From: Fredinandcohnia onubensis
GTDB taxonomy: Bacteria > Bacillota > Bacilli > Bacillales > Bacillaceae_L
Assembly: GCF_031181385.1 (NCBI RefSeq)
Contig: NZ_JAPSKV010000002.1
Coordinates: 310,001 to 374,000, forward strand
Direction: 5' to 3'
Length of the DNA: 64,000 bases
Below the pieces are notes generated by a model that searched no databases, was not told the DNA's origin, and was given only the letters and a program-made list of their open reading frames with translations. Made by a program: the position numbers and the translations under genes. The stretch's first letter is position 1; every line of letters begins with the position of its first letter. This document shows, one piece after another, positions 51,719-60,081 of the stretch.

Positions 51719-53272
51719 ATGTACAGACCCAGTAATTTGGATGTTTTTATTTATCTTAGAAAAAGCCGTGCCGATGTCGAAGAGGAACGTAAAGCTGCAG
51801 CCGAGGGGAAACAATACGATACGCTTGCTAGACATAGAAGGAACTTGCTTGAGGTAGTGAAAAGAGAAGGGCATACACTCATCGATACTTTTGAGGAGTT
51901 AGAAACTGGAGAGTCCATAATTGAAAGAACTGAAGTTCAAAAAATGTTAAAACGTATGGATTCGGGTGAAGCTGAAGCTATAGTTGTAATGGATTTAGAT
52001 AGACTAGGTCGTGGTGATATGTACGATTCTGGTATTTTAGATAGAGCATTCCGATATAATAACGTCAAACTCATCACTCCTACAGAATATTTTGATCCAG
52101 AGGATGAATCCTGGGAGCTAGTTTTCGGTATTAAATCGATAGTTGCTAGACAAGAACTGAAAAGTATAACAAAACGTCTACAAGGTGGCAGACGAGATAA
52201 AGCGAAGTTAGGTAGATCTATCAGTAAGAAACCACCTTATGGGTATCTCCGAGACGAAAATTTAAAACTATACCCTGACCCCGATACAGCTTGGGTAGTA
52301 AAAAAAATGTTCCAAATGATGAAGGAAGGTTATGGTAGACAGGCAATTGCACAGGAATTAGATAGATTAGGAATCAATCCTCCTGATTCTAAGAGGAAAC
52401 TATGGTCCCCTTCTACAATTACTGCCATCATTAAGAATGAAGTGTATCTAGGACATATTATTTGGGGTAAGGTTAAATATGCAAAACGCGGTGGAAGCTA
52501 TTCTAGAAAGAAAGTGCCCCCTGAACAATGGATTACAAAGAAAAATGCTCATAACCCTATCGTATCCCAAGAATTATGGGATGCTGCTAATATAGCACAT
52601 ACAGGAAGATGGAGACCTTCTACTGTTGAATCAAAGGCTTTATCTAATCCTCTTGCTGGCATTCTTAAATGTGAGGTATGCGGATATACCATGGTGTATG
52701 GTACTAGGAAGGATAGACCAAACGATTCAATTAGATGTTATCAGCCATCATGTAAAGGAGTGCAAAAGGGTGCTACCTTGAAATTAGTAGAGGAAAGGGT
52801 ATTACAGGGATTAAAAGAAATTGTAGAGCAGTTTAGTTATAGTGAGAACATTAAGAGTAATATCGAATCAGCATCAATAATCCCTATTAAACAGAAAGCA
52901 ATTGAAAAAAAGAAAAAAGAACTTGGAGAACTTAACACTCAGAAGAATAACCTCCACGATTTTTTAGAACGTGGAATATACGACATTGACACATTCATGG
53001 AAAGACAACAAAATGTGGTCAAAAGAATTAAATCAATTGAAGATGATATAAGAATACTGGATGAGGAGATTCGGAAAGAGGAGCTACAATACAAAAGCTT
53101 GAATGAATTTGTGCCGAACGTGAAAAAAGTTCTGGACGCTTACTATCAAACAGATGATATTGAAATCAAAAATCGATTACTAAAATCTGTACTTGAAAAA
53201 GCTACCTACCTTAGAAAAATCGAATGGACAAAACGTGATCAGTTTCAAATTCAATTGTATCCGAAAATATAA
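51719..53272 (+). CDS. Large serine recombinase (phage integrase)
   Basis: The 517-residue integrase starts at ATG 51719 with GAGGTG upstream. It has the resolvase catalytic domain (nucleophile in FIYLRKSRAD; MDLDRLGRGDMYDSG), the recombinase domain (PPYGYLRDENLKLYPDPDTA), a zinc ribbon (CEVCGYTMVYGTRKDRPNDS, CYQPSCKG) and a coiled-coil directionality arm (about 385-450). It catalyses attP x attB strand exchange at the ACTG core within yhbH. Excision needs an unidentified directionality factor. Confidence 0.95.
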   Translation: MYRPSNLDVFIYLRKSRADVEEERKAAAEGKQYDTLARHRRNLLEVVKREGHTLIDTFEELETGESIIERTEVQKMLKRMDSGEAEAIVVMDLDRLGRGDMYDSGILDRAFRYNNVKLITPTEYFDPEDESWELVFGIKSIVARQELKSITKRLQGGRRDKAKLGRSISKKPPYGYLRDENLKLYPDPDTAWVVKKMFQMMKEGYGRQAIAQELDRLGINPPDSKRKLWSPSTITAIIKNEVYLGHIIWGKVKYAKRGGSYSRKKVPPEQWITKKNAHNPIVSQELWDAANIAHTGRWRPSTVESKALSNPLAGILKCEVCGYTMVYGTRKDRPNDSIRCYQPSCKGVQKGATLKLVEERVLQGLKEIVEQFSYSENIKSNIESASIIPIKQKAIEKKKKELGELNTQKNNLHDFLERGIYDIDTFMERQQNVVKRIKSIEDDIRILDEEIRKEELQYKSLNEFVPNVKKVLDAYYQTDDIEIKNRLLKSVLEKATYLRKIEWTKRDQFQIQLYPKI

Positions 53273-53621
53273 AATCTGCTTAAATGGGTACAAAACAACT
53301 CTCTAATCAATAAGCATACATCCAATAAGAATTAAATTCCCTTCTTCACCCATAAAAATGTAGATGTTTCATTGTTTACTAAGTGCGTTCAAACGGTTAT
53401 ACTAAAAATGGGTACATTAATAAAAGTGTTTTGATTCGAATGAACTCCGAATGATACAAACTATTGTGATTAAGTATTACCTAAAAGGGAGTGGTAGTAC
53501 ATGACAACAATGAATGTTTACAATTCCCGAAAACTTATTAGTAGTTTCGGCGAATAACTAATTTGTTCGAAGTTCATTAGCTGAAACTTCCAGTGTTCAG
53601 CAAAATACTGGAACAGCCAAA
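53273..53621. other. Gap between integrase and terminator
   Basis: No convincing gene. A possible 18-codon plus-strand peptide (ATG near 53502, GGGAG upstream, MTTMNVYNSRKLISSFGE) is followed by the terminator at 53622-53653. AATGAACTCCGA near 53439 is inverted at 53566-53577 with one mismatch. Nothing more certain is seen. Confidence 0.4.
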
Positions 53622-53653
53622 AAAACCTCCGACTGGTCATCGGAGGTTTTTCT
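53622..53653. terminator. Bidirectional terminator after the 5S rRNA gene
   Basis: AACCTCCGA pairs with TCGGAGGTT across CTGGTCA-type loop, between runs of A and T. It ends the 5S RNA on the minus strand and any plus-strand transcript from the integrase side. Confidence 0.9.
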
Positions 53654-53670
53654 TATGTATCCTAACTTTA

Positions 53671-53786
<116 letters not shown>

Positions 53787-53797
53787 TTAAAAGTATT

Positions 53798-53819
53798 TAT
53801 GTAAATAGACGCTTACATA
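53798..53819. promoter_or_regulatory. Inverted repeat upstream of the 5S gene
   Basis: TATGTAA (53798-53804) and TTACATA (53813-53819) form a perfect 7-bp inverted repeat 12 bases upstream of the 5S RNA. It could be an operator or a processing stem. Confidence 0.45.
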
Positions 53820-53962
53820 GTTTTTTTCTTAACCCCTCCAACATTTTGCAGGACGTTCAATCTAAGGCGGAATGGTCTGGTTCCGATTACCCTTACAATT
53901 TACCTATGCATCGCACCAAATTACATTAAACATAATAAAGTAAAGTTAGCATATACTATTTA

Positions 53963-54235
53963 CTACAGAATTACTTGAAGAAAGATTTCAAGCAGTGCAC
54001 TGGGTTCAATTCCCTGGAAGAGAAGTATAACTCCAAGTACAATTGCTGCCAGAATAGCAATGGATATCATAAAATCCTTTAAGCCTAATGTAAAGGCTGT
54101 CCATATTTGGGTCCAATGCGTTCTGGGTTCTTCCTTTTGATGGTCAACTACGGGTACAGTAGTTTGAGCCATCTTTTTTTGTGATTTCTTAAGATGTCTT
54201 TTCTTCTTAGACTTTCTTTTTCGTGTTTGATTCAT
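53963..54235 (-). CDS. Basic membrane protein at the attR end, 90 aa
   Basis: The start at 54235 (MNQTRKRKSKKKRHLKKSQK) follows TTGGAGGAT. It has an extremely basic N-terminus (about 25 residues) and one C-terminal membrane helix (ISIAILAAIVLGVILLF). It is the first gene downstream of the truncated yhbH on the same strand, so prkA-yhbH transcription during sporulation would read into it. The function is unknown. It does not resemble known excision factors. Confidence 0.7.
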   Translation of the reverse strand: MNQTRKRKSKKKRHLKKSQKKMAQTTVPVVDHQKEEPRTHWTQIWTAFTLGLKDFMISIAILAAIVLGVILLFQGIEPSALLEIFLQVIL

Positions 54236-54340
54236 TTGATTATCCTCCAAGATACACTAGTGATTTAAGCGTTGGAGGAAGAAACAAATAGTCAAGCACA
54301 ATAAATATACCATTTTACCTATAAAACGTATACACTAAAT

Positions 54341-55417
54341 TTAATGCTCACGATCCATTTGTGTATATGGTAAATAGTTAAACTGGTTTACCTCTCCATA
54401 ACCAAACATATTAGAAACCTTCATTAACTCGCTCACTAACTTCACACATCTTGCATTATCTGAGGTTAAATTATCTCCGTCTGAGAAATGAAATGGATAA
54501 ATATTATAACGTGCCGCTGGATACTTATCATCAATGACTTCTAATGCTTTGCGGTATACTGATGAACAAATTGTACCCCCACTTTCACCTTTTGAGAAAA
54601 AGTCCTCTTCTGATACAACTTTCGCTTCCGTATGATGAGCAATAAATTCAATTTCTACCGTTTCATATTTTGTGCGCAGGAATCGAGTCATCCAGAAGAA
54701 GAAGCTTCTTGCCATATACTTCTCCCAAATCCCCATTGATCCACTCGTATCCATCATCGCAAGCACGACAGCCTTTGAATCTGGTTTTACAATCTCATTC
54801 CACGTTTTAAACTTCAAATCCTCCCGATAAATCGGATGGAAGCTAGGCTTTCCAGCCATCGCATTACGTTTGTATGCCGACATCATTGTCCTTTTCTTAT
54901 CAATATTCCCCATTAAACCTGTTCGACGAATATCATTAAATTCAATGTTTTCTACAATGTTTTGATCCTGTTCTTTCCGCTTAAGATTTGGCAGCTCTAA
55001 TTCCTTAAATAAGGCTTCCTCAAGCTCCATTAGAGAAACTTCCGCCTCATAATAATCTTCACCGGCTTGATCACCTGCACCTTGCCCTTTTCCAGGGCCT
55101 GCTTTTCCTGCACTTTGTCCGGACCCATCTCTTGCAATAACGTCACCAACCTGGCTATCTCCATTCCCTTGGCCAACATGTTTATTTTTATCATAGTTGT
55201 AACGGATTTTATATTCGTCTAAGGAACGAATTGGAATTTTAACAACATCTTTTCCGTTTGACATAATTATACTTTCTTCCGTTATCAAATCAGGTAAATT
55301 ATTCTTAATAGCATCCTGTACCTTATCTTGGTGTCTTGTTTGATCATCATGGCCTTTGCGATGGAGGGACCAATCTTCTTGGGAAATGACAAAGTTCTTT
55401 GAATTACTTTTCGACAT
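54341..55417 (-). CDS. yhbH: Sporulation protein YhbH, N-terminal 345 residues plus phage-encoded tail
   Basis: YhbH (UPF0229) is a sporulation protein with a vWA-like domain ([30 protein letters not shown]; later [12 protein letters not shown]). It is genetically linked to PrkA. The frame follows yhbH to GYGEVNQ (residue 345), then reads 13 phage-encoded residues ([13 protein letters not shown]) and stops. The missing 48 residues are at 17460-17606. The start follows GGAGGGGAAAG. Excision restores 393 residues. Confidence 0.95.
   Translation of the reverse strand: MSKSNSKNFVISQEDWSLHRKGHDDQTRHQDKVQDAIKNNLPDLITEESIIMSNGKDVVKIPIRSLDEYKIRYNYDKNKHVGQGNGDSQVGDVIARDGSGQSAGKAGPGKGQGAGDQAGEDYYEAEVSLMELEEALFKELELPNLKRKEQDQNIVENIEFNDIRRTGLMGNIDKKRTMMSAYKRNAMAGKPSFHPIYREDLKFKTWNEIVKPDSKAVVLAMMDTSGSMGIWEKYMARSFFFWMTRFLRTKYETVEIEFIAHHTEAKVVSEEDFFSKGESGGTICSSVYRKALEVIDDKYPAARYNIYPFHFSDGDNLTSDNARCVKLVSELMKVSNMFGYGEVNQFNYLPYTQMDREH
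54360..54385. other. attR of the prophage
   Basis: The core ACTG (54382-54385) is flanked by phage DNA on the left, with the arm TGTGTATATGGT (54360-54371), and by yhbH sequence on the right. Together with attL it rebuilds an attP with 12-bp arms, and an attB reading ...CGATTAT-ACTG-GTTTACC.... Confidence 0.88.
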
Positions 55418-55870
55418 AATTTCTTTCCCCTCCTAAAAATTTTTTTATTAAACCATTCACATTTTTACCTTGACCCTCATACATTATCTTGACGGTTTGT
55501 GAAAGAACTTCGTTTAACGAAAAACTGTATTAAACAAAACCTGTTTGAAATAAAAAAGAGACCAACTACTACCTACTCTTTAGCAAAAATTAACCAATAG
55601 TAGATTACTCTATACTATGCAAGAACATTGATTTATTGACAAAAAATTTCGTAAATAAGGCGATTAGTCTTAAAAATAGACAAGTTCCTGCTGTTTATTA
55701 CATACAGAGTGCATCACTATTATTCATATATGGACAAGTTATATTTCTTAAATGAAATGAAGGGGGTTTACAATGGATTTCTTACTCGAATTCCTCTCAT
55801 AAGCGCAATGAAGGGGATGAAAGGTGGATTTCTTGCTCGGTTTCCTCTTCATCAGTTCGGTCCATTTGAA
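55418..55870. repeat. yhbH-prkA gap with a 45-bp imperfect tandem duplication
   Basis: 55757-55800 and 55808-55852 repeat the pattern ATGAAGGGG...GGATTTCTT.CTCG..TTCCTCT(T)CAT. A plus-strand reading would encode two copies of MKG..-GFL-R-PL, but I see no ribosome binding site and treat the frame as unproven. The gap should also hold the yhbH promoter. Confidence 0.5.
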
Positions 55871-55871
55871 A

Positions 55872-55912
55872 AACAAGGGATTAGACCATCAAACTGGCCT
55901 AACCCCTATTTC
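55872..55912 (-). terminator. Terminator of prkA
   Basis: On the minus strand GGGGTTAGGCC pairs with GG-CTAATCCC, followed by TTGTTTTTC. It lies just after the prkA stop, so prkA and yhbH may be only partly co-transcribed. Confidence 0.75.
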
Positions 55913-55921
55913 CTTTCTAGA

Positions 55922-57817
55922 TTATCGGTTCAATAAGCTTCCTACATAGCGTAACAGTTCATTCGCGGATGTTGAATTATAACCGTGCTCATCAATTAAT
56001 CTTGCCACAACCTCATTTACCTTCTTCAGCTGTTGCTCATCAGGTGTTTTTGTAGAAGTAGTGATTTTCACGACGTCTTTCAGGTCCGCAAATAATTTCT
56101 TTTGAATTGCCTCTCGAAGACGTTCATGTGAGTTGTAATCAAATCTTCTACCTTTACGGGCATATGCAGAGATACGAATAAGGATTTCCTCTCTAAATGC
56201 CTTCTTTGCATTTTCAGAGATTCCAATTTGCTCCTCAATCGAACGCATAAGCTTTTCATCTGGATTCATTTCTTCTCCGGTTAACGGATCGCGAAGCTTG
56301 TTTTTATTACAGTATGCTTCAACATTATCTAGATAGTTATCCATTAATGTCTTCGCAGACTCTTCATACGAATAAACAAACGCCTTTTGAACCTCTTTCT
56401 TCGCAATATCGTCATACTCACGTCTCGCAATTGAGATGAAATTCAAATAGCGCTCACGGTCTTCATTCGAAATGGATGGATGGTGTTCAAGGCCATCCTT
56501 TAAGGATCGCAATACATCCAATGCATTAATCGATGGGTTTTCTTTTCGAATAATCGTGGATGATATCCGGTTAATTACATAACGCGGGTCAATACCGCTC
56601 ATGCCCTCATCTTGATATTCCTTTCGAAGCTCCTCCACATCAACTGCATTAAAGCCTTCTACACTTTCGCCATCATACAATCTCATCTTTTTAATAATAT
56701 CGATATCGCCTTTTTTAGGGGCCTTTAATCTAGTTAAAATCGTAAACATAGCTGCGACTCTAAAGGTATGTGGTGCAATATGAACATCGCGCACATCACT
56801 TTCCTTAATCATCTTTGCATATATACGCTCTTCCTCAGAAACTCGTAAATTATAAGGGACTGGCATAACAATGATACGTGAATGTAACGCTTCATTTTTC
56901 TTATTCGAAATAAAGGAACGATACTCTGTCTCGTTCGTGTGTGCGACAATCAGCTCATCTGCTGAAATTAACGCAAATCTCCCTGCTTTAAAATTCCCCT
57001 CTTGTGTTAAGGATAGTAAGTGCCAAAGGAATTTTTCATCACACTTTAGCATCTCTTGGAATTCCATCATTCCACGGTTCGCTTTGTTTAATTCTCCATC
57101 GAAGCGGTAGGCACGTGGGTCTGATTCCGAACCAAACTCAGCAATTGTAGAAAAATCAATACTTCCCGTTAAATCAGCAATATCCTGAGATTTTGGATCT
57201 GAAGGACTAAAGGTTCCAATTCCTACACGCTTATCCTCGGACAAGAATATTCGTTCAACTCTAACATCCTCAATCCTGCCTCCGTACTCTTCCTGCAATC
57301 TCATCATATTTAGTGGCGATAAATTACCTTCAATTCGAACCCCATACTCATCGAAGAAGTCCTCTCTTAAATGATGAGGAATAAGGTGCAGAGGGTCTTC
57401 ATGCATCGGGCAGCCTTTGATTGCATAAACCGCACCTCTTTCAGTATGTGAGTATGTTTCTAATCCTCTTTTTAACATTGAAACCAATGTAGACTTACCA
57501 CCGCTAACAGGGCCCATCAATAATAAAATTCGCTTACGAACATCAAGTCGTTTTGCTGCTGGATGAAAATATTCTTCGACTAGTCGCTCAAGTGCTTCCT
57601 CTAAACCAAATAGTTGGTGGTCGAAGAACTTATATGTGCGCTTTCCATTTTCCTCTTCAATCCCTGCGTCTTTAATCATATTATAAACTCTGGAATGAGC
57701 AGACTGAGCAACCCATGGCTTTTCCTTTAAAATTTCCAAATAATCAGCGAAGGTTCCTTCCCACTTCAAACGTTGTTCCTCTTCACGAAATTGTTCTATC
57801 TTTTTTAAGATATCCAT
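55922..57817 (-). CDS. prkA: Serine protein kinase PrkA
   Basis: The 631-residue protein has an N-terminal AAA domain with Walker A LLMGPVSGGKSTLVSMLKRG and a C-terminal kinase-like domain, the standard PrkA architecture and length. In B. subtilis it is a mother-cell sporulation protein acting with YhbH. The start follows GGAGGAGG. A SigE-type promoter lies at 57866-57894. Confidence 0.97.
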   Translation of the reverse strand: MDILKKIEQFREEEQRLKWEGTFADYLEILKEKPWVAQSAHSRVYNMIKDAGIEEENGKRTYKFFDHQLFGLEEALERLVEEYFHPAAKRLDVRKRILLLMGPVSGGKSTLVSMLKRGLETYSHTERGAVYAIKGCPMHEDPLHLIPHHLREDFFDEYGVRIEGNLSPLNMMRLQEEYGGRIEDVRVERIFLSEDKRVGIGTFSPSDPKSQDIADLTGSIDFSTIAEFGSESDPRAYRFDGELNKANRGMMEFQEMLKCDEKFLWHLLSLTQEGNFKAGRFALISADELIVAHTNETEYRSFISNKKNEALHSRIIVMPVPYNLRVSEEERIYAKMIKESDVRDVHIAPHTFRVAAMFTILTRLKAPKKGDIDIIKKMRLYDGESVEGFNAVDVEELRKEYQDEGMSGIDPRYVINRISSTIIRKENPSINALDVLRSLKDGLEHHPSISNEDRERYLNFISIARREYDDIAKKEVQKAFVYSYEESAKTLMDNYLDNVEAYCNKNKLRDPLTGEEMNPDEKLMRSIEEQIGISENAKKAFREEILIRISAYARKGRRFDYNSHERLREAIQKKLFADLKDVVKITTSTKTPDEQQLKKVNEVVARLIDEHGYNSTSANELLRYVGSLLNR

Positions 57818-57865
57818 TAATTAGGGGCCTCCTCCATCTTTGTTGTCTTTTGCACGGTTTAATAA

Positions 57866-57894
57866 AATGTATGCGAGGATGTCCTTTAACATGC
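57866..57894 (-). promoter_or_regulatory. SigE-type sporulation promoter of prkA
   Basis: On the minus strand GCATGTT (57888-57894) and CATACATT (57866-57873) are 14 bp apart. This fits the SigE consensus KMATATT-N14-CATACANT with one mismatch in each box. Confidence 0.72.
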
Positions 57895-58170
57895 TTTAAT
57901 CTTACAAAATTCAACATGTCCTATTCTGAATTGTAAGAAAAATCCCCTTGGATTTCTTGATTGGACAAAGTGATAATAATTTAGGGAAAATATGGGGATA
58001 CAATGTAAAAGGAGTTTATAAAGTCTATGCGCCTGTTTTTAAAAGGTTCGAAAATGTTTACAATTTGTCCATAGATAACATTCACACAAAATTGAAATTA
58101 GGTTATAATACACCTAGGTATCTTTTTTGAAGGTTATTTTTGAGCTTCGTACATAAAGGAGGAAAAACAC

Positions 58171-58266
58171 ATGAAATTATTGTTAATTTTAGGTGTTATT
58201 GTTACATTTTTAGCAGCTATTTTTACAGGTGGCTATGAAGATAAGCCAAGCGTAAACAAAAAATAA
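58171..58266 (+). CDS. Small single-span membrane protein, 31 aa
   Basis: The ATG follows AAAGGAGG. MKLLLILGVIVTFLAAIFTG... has one membrane helix and a short polar end (GYEDKPSVNKK). It has its own terminator. The function is unknown. Confidence 0.75.
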   Translation: MKLLLILGVIVTFLAAIFTGGYEDKPSVNKK

Positions 58267-58304
58267 TAAAAATGACCTCTGCCAATGGGTAGAGGTCGTT
58301 TTTG
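58267..58304. terminator. Bidirectional terminator between the 31-aa gene and trmL
   Basis: ATGACCTCTGCC pairs with GGGTAGAGGTCGT with a G-C rich stem, flanked by AAAA and TTTTTG. Confidence 0.88.
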
Positions 58305-58306
58305 TT

Positions 58307-58780
58307 TTAAGTTAGTCCAGGATAGTTTTGTTGTCTTAAAGCTTCGTATACTAGAATTGCTGCGGTATTAGATAAATTTAAAGAGCGGACATTTTCTGTC
58401 ATTGGTAATCGGAGAGCCCGCTCCATATTTTTTTCGATAAGTTCCTTTGGCAGCCCAGTTGTTTCTTTTCCGAATACGAAGAAATGATCCTTTTGTAAAT
58501 CACTATAATCAAAGGATGAATATGTTTTCTGTCCAAACTTTGTAATCAAATAAAATTCTCCATCCTGGTATTTTTCAAAAAGCTCCTCTAAAGAATCATA
58601 ATAATGAATCTGTACAAACTCCCAATAATCTAAACCAGCACGCTTAAGCATTTTGTCCTCAGTTGAAAATCCCATGGGCCGAATTAAATGTAAAGTTGTT
58701 CCTGTTGCTGCACATGTACGCGCGATATTCCCTGTATTTGCAGGGATTTCTGGTTGGTATAATACGACGTGTAGTCCCAC
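58307..58780 (-). CDS. trmL: tRNA (cytidine(34)-2'-O)-methyltransferase
   Basis: The 157-residue SPOUT methyltransferase methylates the wobble ribose of tRNA-Leu. The motifs are VVLYQPEIPANTGNIARTCA at the N-terminus, FGKETTGLPKELIEKN, and RSLNLSNTAAILVYEALRQQ with the knot cofactor loop. The length is typical of TrmL/CspR. Confidence 0.95.
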   Translation of the reverse strand: MGLHVVLYQPEIPANTGNIARTCAATGTTLHLIRPMGFSTEDKMLKRAGLDYWEFVQIHYYDSLEELFEKYQDGEFYLITKFGQKTYSSFDYSDLQKDHFFVFGKETTGLPKELIEKNMERALRLPMTENVRSLNLSNTAAILVYEALRQQNYPGLT

Positions 58781-58819
58781 TTTCTTTCACCTCAATCGTT
58801 ATTATACCAAAAAATATCA

Positions 58820-59004
58820 AATGCGCCTTGGCGTATTTGCGCCCGATTTTTTTCGAGCCCGCTCGAAAAATTTCCTTTGAAAAATCGTGGCATCCGCCGG
58901 AGGCTTTAACTTTATTCAGCCAGGGTTTGAACCCCACTAAATAGGATATCTTATTTACTTGATTCCACACGGAAAGTTAAGGGGATTTCGACTGAATAAA
59001 GTTA
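58820..59004. repeat. Intergenic repeat element with stacked hairpins
   Basis: TTTTTCGAGC-CC-GCTCGAAAAA (58849-58870) is a perfect 10-bp hairpin. TAACTTTATTCAG (58907-58919) is exactly inverted at 58992-59004, enclosing GGGTTTGAACCCC. The CG-rich composition differs from nearby genes. It looks like a dispersed Bacillaceae intergenic repeat. Confidence 0.65.
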
Positions 59005-59889
59005 TTAGTTATTTATGATATGAAAAAACTTATATTTAATATTCGGTGTATAGGCTGTTGAATCATAATAGGACCAATACCTCATTCGACTGTTTTGCGA
59101 CTGAGCATTAACTAGCGGATAACCTTCAATATCCTTTGCCACCACAATCGTATTATGATTAAAACGCCCATCTCCTTCAAAGTCATAGCAAATGATATCA
59201 CCCAATATAAGTTGCCTCGGGGAGGATACTTCTTTTGCTTGAAGACCTTTTTGTGAACCACTTAAATACCATCTTAAAGCATTCGCTACAGACCAGCTAT
59301 AACTCCAATTATTATTTTGCATCCACCAACCCTTACTGCGATTTGGATATCCATACATAGGTGCTCCTCCAGCACGGAGACATTGCGAAATAAAATTCGT
59401 ACAATTATCTTCAAACTTTTTGTATTTTGGGTTGTAATCATTCCACCATCGCTCCGCGTATTGAACCGCTGCAAGACGATTATATTTAAAATCGAGATTA
59501 CGTTCTTCTTGGATTTCTCGGTCCATTGCTTCATGATGGGTAGCTATTTCTTTTGGAACCTCTTCATCGCTGATTAATTTATTTAATGTAAATACAGCCT
59601 TTCTTTCTTCACAGTGCTCCTCGACGTACAGATTTTTACTTTGACGAATTAAATATTGGTAATGAACAAGATAATTGAGATGGACCTTTCCATCCACTTC
59701 ATTTTTACTGATGATTTGGCCGTTTGTATTGCACTTAACGATTTCCGCTGAACGTTTACCTAAAAGCTCCTTTTTCCTCTGGATAAACTCAAGATCCTTT
59801 ACTGGCAAACTAACAGAAGGAACACTTCGTTGATTTCCAACTAGTAATTGAGCTTTAGCCTCAATTACTTTTGCTAAAGTCGACTTCAA
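59005..59889 (-). CDS. Amidase_6 domain protein
   Basis: The 294-residue protein has a C-terminal putative amidase domain (about 150-290): AERWWNDYNPKYKKFEDNCT with the candidate catalytic Cys in NCTNFISQCLRAGG, and His in GRFNHNTIVVAKD, and Asp/Asn later. The N-terminal half is helical and charged without a clear signal peptide. Such proteins are common in spore formers and possibly act on cell wall peptides. Confidence 0.82.
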   Translation of the reverse strand: MKSTLAKVIEAKAQLLVGNQRSVPSVSLPVKDLEFIQRKKELLGKRSAEIVKCNTNGQIISKNEVDGKVHLNYLVHYQYLIRQSKNLYVEEHCEERKAVFTLNKLISDEEVPKEIATHHEAMDREIQEERNLDFKYNRLAAVQYAERWWNDYNPKYKKFEDNCTNFISQCLRAGGAPMYGYPNRSKGWWMQNNNWSYSWSVANALRWYLSGSQKGLQAKEVSSPRQLILGDIICYDFEGDGRFNHNTIVVAKDIEGYPLVNAQSQNSRMRYWSYYDSTAYTPNIKYKFFHIINN

Positions 59890-60038
59890 CTTCCAACACC
59901 ACCTTCAGGTTGTGATATTAAACAATATGAAGGAAATTGAATTTTAAGTAGGAAATATTTTAATAAAGAGAATTGCGTCTTCATGATTGTTTCTAAACTG
60001 TCTTAGCAATTTAGTTCTACTCCTACTTCAAGAACTCA

Positions 60039-60072
60039 AAAAGGAAACAAGCTGATGCACTTGTTTCCTTAT
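60039..60072 (-). terminator. Terminator of the aldehyde dehydrogenase operon
   Basis: AAGGAAACAAG (60041-60051) pairs perfectly with CTTGTTTCCTT (60060-60070), with TTTTT on the minus strand. Confidence 0.9.
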
Positions 60073-60081
60073 TCATTATGT

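Noticed and set aside
53273-53410. Right end of the prophage just after the integrase gene
   Set aside because: A 7-bp match TTATACT (17602-17608 and 53397-53403) looked like a core, but the yhbH join fixes attR at 54382-54385, with symmetric arms.
55709-55936. 75-codon plus-strand ORF
   Set aside because: No ribosome binding site, and it runs through the prkA terminator. Kept only as a repeat.
57948-58130. 60-codon plus-strand ORF upstream of the 31-aa gene
   Set aside because: No ribosome binding site and no protein-like composition. Likely promoter DNA.
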